NCBI GenBank assembly: GCA_027451445.1
Contig: DAIDJG010000602.1
Span: forward strand, 1 to 32,129
Length of the DNA stretch: 32,129 bases
Reading direction: 5' to 3'
DNA from: Singulisphaera sp.
Lineage (GTDB): Bacteria; Planctomycetota; Planctomycetia; Isosphaerales; Isosphaeraceae
The notes below the pieces were generated by a model. That model was not told where the DNA came from and made no database searches. It saw only the letters and a program-made list of their open reading frames with translations. Each line of letters begins with the position of its first letter. The first letter of the stretch is position 1. This document shows, piece by piece, positions 24,635 through 32,063 of this stretch. The position numbers and the translations under genes are program-made.

Positions 24635-25138
24635 TTACACCGTCGGCAATTTCCAGGGGTCGCGATACGGCCGGCTGAGTTGCGCGGAGGCCTCATCGTC
24701 CCCGATGATCTGTTCCGTCCGCGGATCCCAGCGCAGCCGTTCGCGCCCAAGGCGCATTGCGATATTACCGAGGTGGGCGATCGTGATTGAACGGTGGGCC
24801 ACCTCCACCGGCGCCGCGGTGGGCCCGCGCGAGAGCACGCAGTCGGTGAAGTTCCGGAAGTGATTCTCACTGGCATAAAGGTGGATCTCGTCCGGCCCGA
24901 TCACGCTGTCCACGAGCGATTTCGGGTCGGTCTCGAGCTTGCCGCGATTCGCGTAAACCGTCCCCTCGGTCCCCTGCCACGTGACTCCCATGCGTTCCTT
25001 GTTCGAGACAATCATGCGCACGCCGTCTCCGTAGACGGCTTCGAACGAATACTCGGTGGCGGTGTTCCAGAGCGAATCGGGCGGAAAGGCACCTCGTGTG
25101 TTGCGGATCTCGATGGGGCCGGTGAGCCGACGAGGGAG
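24635..25138 (-). pseudogene. C-terminal remnant of a Gfo/Idh/MocA oxidoreductase
   Basis: The last 167 codons of the frame ending at 24635 are clear Gfo/Idh/MocA C-terminal sequence: TGPIEIRNTRGAFPP, WQGTEGTVYANRGKL, ENHFRNFTDCVLSR, EVAHRSITIAHLGNIA. The N-terminal NAD-binding half is missing. Upstream of about 25138 the same frame runs on through low-quality sequence (GSRPCLERLQPFGCW) and then a palindromic repeat, with no GxGxxG motif in any frame. It is therefore a truncated gene. The loss may be linked to the repeat insertion at 25375-25500. Confidence 0.8.
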
Positions 25139-25316
25139 GATCAAAGGTCGCGACGGAAGCCAACACCCAAAAGGTTGGAGCCGCTCGAGACAGGGCCGAG
25201 AGCCCCACTCGCGTGGCACGCACCGCTCCTCAAAACAGTCCGAACTCCGGACGCGGAATCGCCACGTCAGATCCGATGCGAAACTAGAAGTAGCGAACGG
25301 AATCAACATGTAATTC

Positions 25317-25336
25317 CAACAATTTTGTAATTGTTG
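25317..25336. repeat. AT-rich perfect hairpin
   Basis: CAACAATT and AATTGTTG form a perfect 8-bp stem with loop TTGT, 38 bp before the palindrome pair. No T-tract follows immediately, so a terminator role is uncertain. Confidence 0.5.
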
Positions 25337-25374
25337 ATATACATACGTGTTTTCTTTAGGGAAGCAATAGGATA

Positions 25375-25500
25375 CCCCTCGTTCCCACGCTCCCGCGTGG
25401 GAATGCCGTCTTGGCCACTCCTGCGGCCGCATCGCCCCGACTCGAAGCGACGCAGTGCGTCGGGGACTGCATTCCCACGCGGGAGCGTGGGAACGAGGGG
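25375..25500. repeat. inverted pair of palindromic (REP/BIME-like) repeats
   Basis: The 32-bp left arm (25375-25406) and right arm (25469-25500) are exact reverse complements, separated by 62 bp. Each arm is itself a hairpin: TTCCCACGC and GCGTGGGAA pair around a 4-nt loop. The spacer contains a further dyad, CCCCGAC with GTCGGGG. Two inverted copies of a palindromic unit are the architecture of BIMEs mobilised by RAYT (TnpA-REP) transposases. I recall the GTTCCCACGC/GCGTGGGAA unit in several bacterial phyla, unchecked here. No transposase gene is in the window. Confidence 0.85.
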
Positions 25501-25937
25501 GATTCGCTTCGTTTGGCGGAAACATCCAACTGTGCAAATACCACAATCTATCAAATCATGTGAGTTAAGTAATCGCCACCCCAGGATGCGGTGTAGGAGC
25601 GCGGGCTCCGGCTCATGACGCGTCGGACATACCCCCGCGCTCTCCGTAACAACGAACCAAAACGCGAGACTTTGCCGTGTAGGCAATTGATGTCGATCGC
25701 ACAAGACTCGACGTTTGCGGATGAGGGATTTTACGAGCGTACGACACACGAAAAACCTGTACGCGCCGAATCCCCACGGGTAAACAGCTCTGAATCCCTG
25801 ATAAGCCTTGGTTTTTGGAAACTCAATCATGAACCGGATCACCGATCCTGGCCGATGAATCGATGGATTCGGCGAAGTCGGAGCGGCGGGTACTCTCATC
25901 GCGCCGCGGGACTTTTGACGTGACGAGGTGTGAAACG

Positions 25938-27750
25938 ATGGAACGATCCACCTGGGCACGAACGCCCCTGGCAGCCTTGCTGCTCTCCTCGGCCGGGCTG
26001 GCTTTCGGCGCCGGGAAGCCGTCGCCGGTCCTGCTAGCGACTGGTGCGCCGGTGCCTCCTCCCGCGAGTCCCCGACTCTCGCCCCCCGCACCACCCACAG
26101 TCGTGACCTCCGCGATCCGGCCGCCAGGGCCGGCCGCGCCCCTCGCAGCGCCTGGGCCAGGGGCTCAACCAACGGGTATCCCCCCGACGGGGCGCATGGA
26201 AGATGAGACGACGACCTCCGCCCTTCCGACCGGCCTGAAGCTCAAGCCGGCGCCGCTGGAGCCGACGGACCTTCAGTTCCCGATCGACCTCGCCACAGCC
26301 CTGGGGCTATCCGACGCCCGGTCGTTGATCGTCGCCGCCGCGCAGGCCGGGGTCTGGGTCGCGGAAGCCGAGCTTCAGCGCTCCAAGGTGCTGTGGGTGC
26401 CGATGCTCAATATCGGCTTCGATTACACCCGGCACGACGGCGGCGGCCCGGACTTCAACAAGGGCATCATGACCGCACCGAGCGTAAACTTCGTCTACGG
26501 CGGTGCCGGCATGTGGGGCGAGATGGATGGTGTCAACATCGCTACCTCCTATTTCCAGCCCTTGGTCCAGCGCCAGGTGCTCAACGCGCTGCAGTGGAAC
26601 ATCGAGTCCGCCAAGAACGATGCCCTGATGCAGACAGCAGATGCTTACTTTAGCGTCCACCGGGCGCATGGAATTTACTCCGGCGCCCTCCACAGCGTCG
26701 AACGCGGACGGGACCTCGTCGATCGCATCGCGAACCTCAGTCGTGAATTCGTCCCCAAGGTCGAAGTCGATCGAGCCCGCAACATGCTCGCCGACCTCGA
26801 ACCACAAGCCGCCATTTATCGCCAGGACTGGCGTGTTGCGAGTGCGGACCTCACCCAGATCCTCCGGCTCGATCCCCGCGTGGTGATCGTTCCGTTGGAG
26901 CACGATCACACGCAAATCACCCTCAACGATCCGACGCGGGCCCTCGACGACCTAATGCCAATTGCGCTGACGAATCGCCCTGAGCTTGCCTCGAAGCAGG
27001 CTATGGTCCAGGCCGCGATCCAGGAAATCCGCCGCGAAAAAGCCCCGCTTTTTCCTTACCAACATCGCCATCAACGGCTTTCAGACGCCTTATGAAATGA
27101 TCCAGGGCGGCATCTTCGGCCTCGGCCCCAACAGCAGTCTCAATCAATGCGTGGCTCGTGCCGAACTGAGTTACCAGGCCATGTGGCAATTGGAAGGGTT
27201 CGGAATCGGCAATCTCGCCCGCATCAAAGCCCAGCGCGGCATTCAGTCCATGGAGGTCATCGAGTTCTTCAAGGCGCAAGATACAGTGGCGGGGGACGTG
27301 AACCGGGCGTTGGCTCGCGTTCAATCGGCTGCCGCACGCGTCATCCAGGCCAATCGCGCGATGCGAACGGCGATCATCACCTTCAACGGCAACTATGAAG
27401 GGCTCCAGCAGCGACCCCGGCTGGGCAACGTTCTCGTTCTCGTCAATCGCCCGCAGGCGGCGGTGTTTGCCCGCCAGCTTCTGTTCGTGGCATTCCAGGA
27501 GTATTTCTCGACGGTCGCCGACTACAACCGGGCCCAATTTGATCTGTTCCACGCGATGGGCTACCCCGCGCAGGAGGTCGTTGGCATGAGTCCCCCAGGC
27601 GAGATCATGCAGGTCAACACGGCGCAGCCGTCCTTCCTGCCCCCCAGTCGGCAACGGGCCGCCTCCGGCGACCCGGTAAACCCGGCTTTTCACGAAGTTG
27701 TCCAGGCGTTTCGGGTGTTCTCGGGCGCAGGAGAGGGCCTCGATCCATGA
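25938..27750 (+). pseudogene. TolC-like outer-membrane efflux protein, copy 1, frameshifted
   Basis: The frame from ATG 25938 (GAGGTG eight bases upstream) encodes a signal peptide (MERSTWARTPLAALLLSSAG), a Pro/Ala-rich linker to about residue 105, and a TolC-type domain up to EIRREKAPLFP near 27055. There it leaves frame and stops at 27095. The rest of the domain continues one frame over (TNIAINGFQTPYEM ... GAGEGLDP) to 27750. One surplus base in 27040-27062, among runs of A, C and T, explains the break. The repaired product would be about 603 residues. TolC proteins form trimeric outer-membrane channels for efflux or type I secretion. The downstream part shows no further decay, so a recent mutation or an assembly error are both possible. 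Confidence 0.85.
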
Positions 27751-28418
27751 GCAGACGTCGGTTACCCAGGTTTCGACCTGGTCTCGAGCCGTTGGAGCAT
27801 CGCGTCGGGCTCAGCAGCGGAGCGCACCCCGCCGCGGCCCACCAGGCCATAGTCCCCAACACGAAGAAACCGCTGCACGGTTACCTCGTGTTCCGCATCA
27901 CTCAGCCTAACCAGTACAACGACAAAATCGTCGGCCCGATGGGCCAGGTGCTGGTGCAAGCAACCCAACCCGTGCCGCGCCAGGTGTACAACGTGCTTTA
28001 CGTCACGGTCCGCAACGGGACGCTCAAGACGTTCACAGCAGCCGATGGGTTCACCGTCCGATTCCCTGGCCAGGCCACTCCCACGCCAATCCTGACCGGA
28101 AACGAGCAGTGGCTCCCGGGTCAGAACTACACCTTCTACGTCCTGACCAAGAAGTACTACCCGATCAATAACCAGGTTGCAGGAGGGTTCTTGTTCGACA
28201 TGGGTGGCGCGAAGTCTACGATAGTTCCAGGCCCGTCCGGGATTTTCCTGCGCGTTACCTACAACCCGGCGACATTCCCGAAAACCCTCGATTGGATCGT
28301 TCTCCACGGCGCCGGCGCCCAGGGAGGGATCGGAATCACGTACGGATTGCCGGATACGGCGATCAACGAGTTTCTCCCCGCAATTACACACCGGAAAGAC
28401 TTCGGCGGCTACTTCTAG
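27747..28418 (+). CDS. secreted protein with planctomycetal LEPLE N-terminal motif
   Basis: 223 residues. The N-terminus MSRRRLPRFRPGLEPLEHRV carries the LEPLExR motif (13-19) that marks many planctomycete extracellular proteins. The rest is beta-rich and Tyr/Asn/Gly-rich (QYNDKIVGPMGQVLVQATQ, YTFYVLTKKYYPINN, GITYGLPDTAIN) with no recognised enzyme motif. Its ATG overlaps the TGA of TolC-like copy 1 (ATGA), so it is probably translated by coupling. That link to an outer-membrane channel suggests a surface or exported product, which is inference. Confidence 0.8.
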   Translation: MSRRRLPRFRPGLEPLEHRVGLSSGAHPAAAHQAIVPNTKKPLHGYLVFRITQPNQYNDKIVGPMGQVLVQATQPVPRQVYNVLYVTVRNGTLKTFTAADGFTVRFPGQATPTPILTGNEQWLPGQNYTFYVLTKKYYPINNQVAGGFLFDMGGAKSTIVPGPSGIFLRVTYNPATFPKTLDWIVLHGAGAQGGIGITYGLPDTAINEFLPAITHRKDFGGYF

Positions 28419-28532
28419 CCAGGCTCGGTGAGTGCTGATTCGGCTGGGCCTCGACGGAACGAGGATTGGCCGAGCAGGGGCGGATGTCGCTGACCACCCC
28501 GAAAAGACCAAGGAGGGAGAGGGGTCCGTCTT

Positions 28533-30164
28533 ATGAAGGAAGGCAGAGCCTGGTCTTTAGTCGCCACGGCCGCTGCGCTGGAGTGGCGGGCCAACGCACC
28601 CGCCGCAGCGCAGACCAGCGGTCCGGGGAGTACACTCCTCGCGCCCCCGGCCGCCTTACCTCGGCCTCCATCCGTCGATGCCAACCGGGGCACGAAGCCG
28701 GTGATTACCGTGTCGCCCGCGGCACTGCCGTCGACGGTCTCCCCCATGATCGAGCGACTCATGCAGCAGCGGGGAGCCAGTTTACCCCCGCCCGATCCGA
28801 CCCGGCGACCCATCCCGCCGATTGGATCACCGAGCCCCGTCCGACCACGGCCCGGGGCCACGCTGGCCCAGTCGGGCACGAGGCCCGGCACGCCGACTCC
28901 TGCGACGCCAGTCGCCACCGAGTTACCCCCGCTACCCGAGAGAGCGGAGCCGAACGCTGCTGATTTGGCCGCCTTCAGCTTAAAGCCCGCGCCCATACAA
29001 CCGACCGACCTCGCGTTTCCGATCACCCTGGCGACGGACTTGAGGCTCTCCGACGCTTGTCCGCTCATGGTCGCCGCGGCACAGGCCGGTGTCTGGGTGG
29101 CTGAAGCGGAGCTCGTGCGGGCGAAAGTCTTGTGGGTCCCGATGGCCATCTTCGGCGTCGACTTCCTGCGACATTACGGCGTTGGCCCTGACTTCAACAA
29201 GGGCATCATGACCGGCCCCAGCGTAAACTACTTCGAGGCCGGCCCAGGTGCTGTCCTCTTCCTGCCGCTGACCGACGCCTACTTTCAGCCTCGCGCCGTC
29301 TCCGATCGTCAGGAGCGGCGCGTCGCCAGCGCCGACCTGACCCAGACCCTGCGGCTCGACCCCCGCGCCGTGGTGGCTCCGCTCGAGCACGACCACGCCC
29401 AGGTGACACTGGTCGACCCGACCCGATCGCTCGACGACCTCATGTCCATCGCGCTCGTGAATCGTCCTGAGCTCGGCTCGAAGGCCGCTCTCGTCTCGGC
29501 GGCCGAACAGGCGCTCCGCCGCGAGAAGATGCGGCCGCTCATCCCCACGCTCCTGCTCGGCGGCTTCCAGACCCCGGCGATGTATACGCAGATCGGGCTC
29601 TTCGGCCTCGGACCCAACAGCAGCCTCAACCAGTTCCGTTACCGCGACGACGTCTCGGTTCAGCTCATCTGGCAGCTCGAAGGCTTCGGGATCGGCAACC
29701 TCGCCCGGATCAAAGCCAAACGCGGGGAGCAGTCGGACGCCATCATCAAGCTCCGCAAGGTCCAGGATATGATCGCGGGGGACGTGAATCGTGCCCAGGC
29801 GCGCGTCCAGTCCGCGGCGGCACGCGTCATCCAGGCTGACCGCGCCTTGCGTACGGCCATCATCACCTTCAACGGACACCTTGAAGGACTCGAGCAAACG
29901 CGGCGGCTGGAAAACGTCCTGGTTCTGACGTTCCGCCCGCAGGAAGCCGTGTATTTTTTGGAGCAATTGAACGTCTCGTTCGATGAATACTTCACGACTG
30001 TCGCCGAGTACAGCCGGGCTCAGTTCGACCTGTACCACGCAATTGGCTACCCCGCTCGCGAGATCGCGCTGAACAATCCGCCTGGTCCGGTCCAGGAGGT
30101 CGACACAGCGCGACCCGCCTATCTGCCTCCAGTCGGCAATGGGTCGCCCCCGGCAAGGCGTTGA
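28533..30164 (+). CDS. TolC-like outer-membrane efflux protein, copy 2, lacking 81 residues
   Basis: A 543-residue paralogue of copy 1, colinear with it from KPAPIQPTDLAFP onward (shared GPDFNKGIMT, GLGPNSSLNQ, QLEGFGIGNLARIKAKRG, RVQSAAARVIQA). At residues 250-256 (YFQPRAV; nt 29289-29291) it joins directly two positions that lie 81 residues apart in copy 1. The frame is kept but part of the helical hairpin is lost. The N-terminus (MKEGRAWSLVATAAALEWRA) is a poor signal peptide: its hydrophobic core is short and followed by Glu-Trp-Arg. A 120-residue Pro-rich linker follows. A purine-rich ribosome site precedes ATG 28533. It may be non-functional despite the open frame. Confidence 0.85.
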   Translation: MKEGRAWSLVATAAALEWRANAPAAAQTSGPGSTLLAPPAALPRPPSVDANRGTKPVITVSPAALPSTVSPMIERLMQQRGASLPPPDPTRRPIPPIGSPSPVRPRPGATLAQSGTRPGTPTPATPVATELPPLPERAEPNAADLAAFSLKPAPIQPTDLAFPITLATDLRLSDACPLMVAAAQAGVWVAEAELVRAKVLWVPMAIFGVDFLRHYGVGPDFNKGIMTGPSVNYFEAGPGAVLFLPLTDAYFQPRAVSDRQERRVASADLTQTLRLDPRAVVAPLEHDHAQVTLVDPTRSLDDLMSIALVNRPELGSKAALVSAAEQALRREKMRPLIPTLLLGGFQTPAMYTQIGLFGLGPNSSLNQFRYRDDVSVQLIWQLEGFGIGNLARIKAKRGEQSDAIIKLRKVQDMIAGDVNRAQARVQSAAARVIQADRALRTAIITFNGHLEGLEQTRRLENVLVLTFRPQEAVYFLEQLNVSFDEYFTTVAEYSRAQFDLYHAIGYPAREIALNNPPGPVQEVDTARPAYLPPVGNGSPPARR

Positions 30165-30232
30165 TCGTCACGAGCGGTGTGAAAAACGCGATCGACTCGA
30201 AATCCACGGACCTTTTTTATAGGAACTCGCCC

Positions 30233-31183
30233 ATGATCGCACGCGGACAGGTTGCGAGAAGGCCGTCATGGAAGGCGGTTGCCCTGACTTGGGTCACCGT
30301 CGTCTGCACCGGATTGACCGCGAGGGCAGGGGATGGCGAATTCTCATACCCTGCGCCGGCGATGACGGAATGTTCGTGCGGTAAGACGCACGCCCACCAT
30401 CATCGTCACCAAGGGCCCGGCCTCGGCACGCTCGGCTATGGTCCACCAGGCCTTTTCCCGGGCTTCCAGGGATTTGGGCTCGGCTATCATCTGGGCTACG
30501 GCTACGGCGGCTCGGCTCTCGGCGTCGGCGCTGAGGGGGGATACCCGCTTTACGGCGGCCCGGGCTACCCTCATCCGTGGCCCGTATTGAACCGGCACCT
30601 CGCCACGGAACCGTTCTTCTACTACGGAGGCCCCGGCTATCCGACCCCGGACCAACCCAACTACTTCGGGGGCACCGGTCCCCTCGTGAGCGACCAGCCC
30701 GTCGTACAGGTCGGCGAGCCCGCGTACGAGCCCGGCTACGGCGGGTTCAGTGGCGGCCCGCCCAACGCGGAGGCCGTCTTCGCACCGTTCGCGACGGAAG
30801 TCGGCGAAGGAGCGCGACTGCGACGCCACGCTCCTGGCACTCCCAACGCTCCCGCGGCGCCCGCCTCACCGGCAACTCCTCCCCGCGAACCGGAAGCCTC
30901 GGCGCCGGCAACACACCCCAAGCTCGGCATCGACACGGAACTGTTCAACGATGGGTCGGGCCGTCGTGGGCTCAAGGTCGCGAGCGTCGCTGCCGGAACT
31001 CCCGCCGAAAAGGCCGGCCTCCGTCCGGGCGATCTCATCCAATCGGTCAATGGGTACCACACAACGACTGCCGGCAATCTTCCATGGATCGTGGACAATG
31101 CAGCGCCCGACAAGGTGCTCACGATGAACGTGTACACCACCAGCGACGGCAAGGAACGGACACTCAAGGCCGAGCTTCGCTGA
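30233..31183 (+). CDS. secreted His/Gly/Tyr-rich protein with C-terminal PDZ domain
   Basis: 316 residues; ATG 30233 has AGGAA nine bases upstream. Signal peptide residues about 12-32 (SWKAVALTWVTVVCTGLTARA). Just after the cleavage region is a Cys/His cluster, CSCGKTHAHHHRHQ (47-60), a plausible metal site. Residues about 61-175 are Gly/Tyr/Pro-rich and probably disordered (GYHLGYGYGG, YGGPGYPHPW). After an Ala/Pro linker, a PDZ domain spans 231-316 (LKVASVAAGTPAEKAGLRPG, IQSVNGYHT). The PDZ may bind C-termini of envelope proteins. It follows TolC-like copy 2 by 68 bp and is probably in the same unit. Confidence 0.85.
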   Translation: MIARGQVARRPSWKAVALTWVTVVCTGLTARAGDGEFSYPAPAMTECSCGKTHAHHHRHQGPGLGTLGYGPPGLFPGFQGFGLGYHLGYGYGGSALGVGAEGGYPLYGGPGYPHPWPVLNRHLATEPFFYYGGPGYPTPDQPNYFGGTGPLVSDQPVVQVGEPAYEPGYGGFSGGPPNAEAVFAPFATEVGEGARLRRHAPGTPNAPAAPASPATPPREPEASAPATHPKLGIDTELFNDGSGRRGLKVASVAAGTPAEKAGLRPGDLIQSVNGYHTTTAGNLPWIVDNAAPDKVLTMNVYTTSDGKERTLKAELR

Positions 31184-31373
31184 GCTGACGAAACCGGCAC
31201 GAGCCAGTGCGGGCGCGCGGTCGAGTTTCGCTGCCGCCCTCGACCGTGCGTCCCGCCTCCGTGCATTGACGAGCGCCGGTAGAATCCAAAGTGAGCGGTC
31301 GGATTTGTCACCGCACCATCTTACAACGACCGGGAGCAGCACCATTCGATCGGCCCACAACCTCTTCTCGAAA

Positions 31374-31757
31374 ATGGGCTCCTGGCTCAAGCGATCGGAC
31401 GATCGCGCCCACCCAACACCCGCCGGGGACGAGGAACGCCTCGTCGCGGACCTCCGCAGAGCGCGGCTCAACGCGTTTTGCATCGGTCCGCTGCTGATCG
31501 TCGCCGCGCTGATTCTCGCGCTCGTGCTGCTGGGAGCCCGCGGAGTCCAGAGCTGGACGTCCACGGGGACGGTACTTACCGTGGTCGTTTGCGTTTGCTG
31601 GACAGGGGCTGGCATTGCGCTGTTGCTTTGGGCCTGTCTTTGGACGCCCGAAGCATGGGCGCGGCTCGTGATTCAAAAAAGCGAACGGAATCATCGCAAG
31701 GACAAGCGCAACCGTCCCGGAGCCGATGGATCCGCGTCGCGCAAGCCTGGGAAATGA
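31374..31757 (+). CDS. small two-helix membrane protein
   Basis: 127 residues. An acidic/basic N-terminus with the helix DEERLVADLRRARLNAF is followed by two hydrophobic segments (about 35-54, IGPLLIVAALILALVLLGA; about 66-88, TVLTVVVCVCWTGAGIALLL), then a strongly basic tail (KSERNHRKDKRNR). Both ends would be cytoplasmic. The ATG at 31374 is chosen because it starts the coding-like part, but no good ribosome site is seen. The longer frame from 31266 needs a TTG start and has an implausible N-terminus. No family recognised. Confidence 0.6.
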   Translation: MGSWLKRSDDRAHPTPAGDEERLVADLRRARLNAFCIGPLLIVAALILALVLLGARGVQSWTSTGTVLTVVVCVCWTGAGIALLLWACLWTPEAWARLVIQKSERNHRKDKRNRPGADGSASRKPGK

Positions 31758-32063
31758 CGCACTCTGTCGATTGCGATGCGAATCAACTCTCGCCGAAAAC
31801 AGGCATCTACATGGTATTTACTGAGGCAAAACGGGAGATAATGGCCACTGTAGTAGCGTTACCGGGTTGTCTTGGCGGTCGCTGACGCAAGAGGGGGAAG
31901 CCGCGGCCATTGCCCACCCCCCCACCCCCCTTCCCAAGGGGGGAGTAAGAAACGCGTGCGCGTCTGTTCAAACTCCCCCCCTTGGGAAGCTGGCGACCCG
32001 ACACTTTTCACGGGGGGGCCGAAAAGGCACACGGCATCGGCTGGCCAGCCGACGAGAACGAAC
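31758..32063. other. gene-free spacer with nested palindromes and a minus-strand G-quadruplex motif
   Basis: About 305 bp with no supported gene. At 31913-31935 the plus strand has four C-tracts (3, 7, 6 and 3 C), giving a GGG-rich quadruplex motif with loops of 1-2 nt on the minus strand. Arms 31930-31946 and 31972-31989 form an inverted repeat of 17 bp with one extra C in the right arm. The left arm also takes part in its own hairpin, CCCCCCTT and AAGGGGGG (31925-31943). Confidence 0.6.
31925..31989. repeat. nested C/G-rich palindromic repeat
   Basis: The outer inverted repeat is 31930-31946 against 31972-31989 (CTTCCCAAGG ... CCTTGGGAAG cores). The inner hairpin is 31925-31932 against 31936-31943 with a 3-nt loop. 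The nested layout parallels the pair at 25375-25500, though the sequence differs. Confidence 0.7.

Larger units (their letters stand above)
25139..25937. other. gene-free region with palindromic repeats
   Basis: About 800 bp with no supported gene between the Gfo/Idh remnant and TolC-like copy 1. It contains an AT-rich hairpin (25317-25336) and the inverted palindrome pair at 25375-25500. The rest (25510-25860) is lower in GC than neighbouring genes. Short frames here are not coding-like. Confidence 0.6.

Noticed and set aside
25375-25500. Possible two-unit CRISPR array
   Set aside because: The two copies are inverted rather than direct, there are only two, and no cas gene is nearby.
24635-25546. 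Full 303-aa oxidoreductase gene
   Set aside because: Only the last 167 codons resemble the family. The first 136 come from repeat and non-coding sequence, so it is listed as a remnant.
25331-25618. Proteins translated from the palindromic repeat (HAGAWERG, SRVGMPS type peptides)
   Set aside because: These peptides recur because the repeat itself is open in several frames. They are well-known false ORFs from such elements, not genes.
28980-30038. 352-codon minus-strand frame antisense to TolC-like copy 2
   Set aside because: Shadow frame with no motif; the plus strand matches copy 1 residue by residue.
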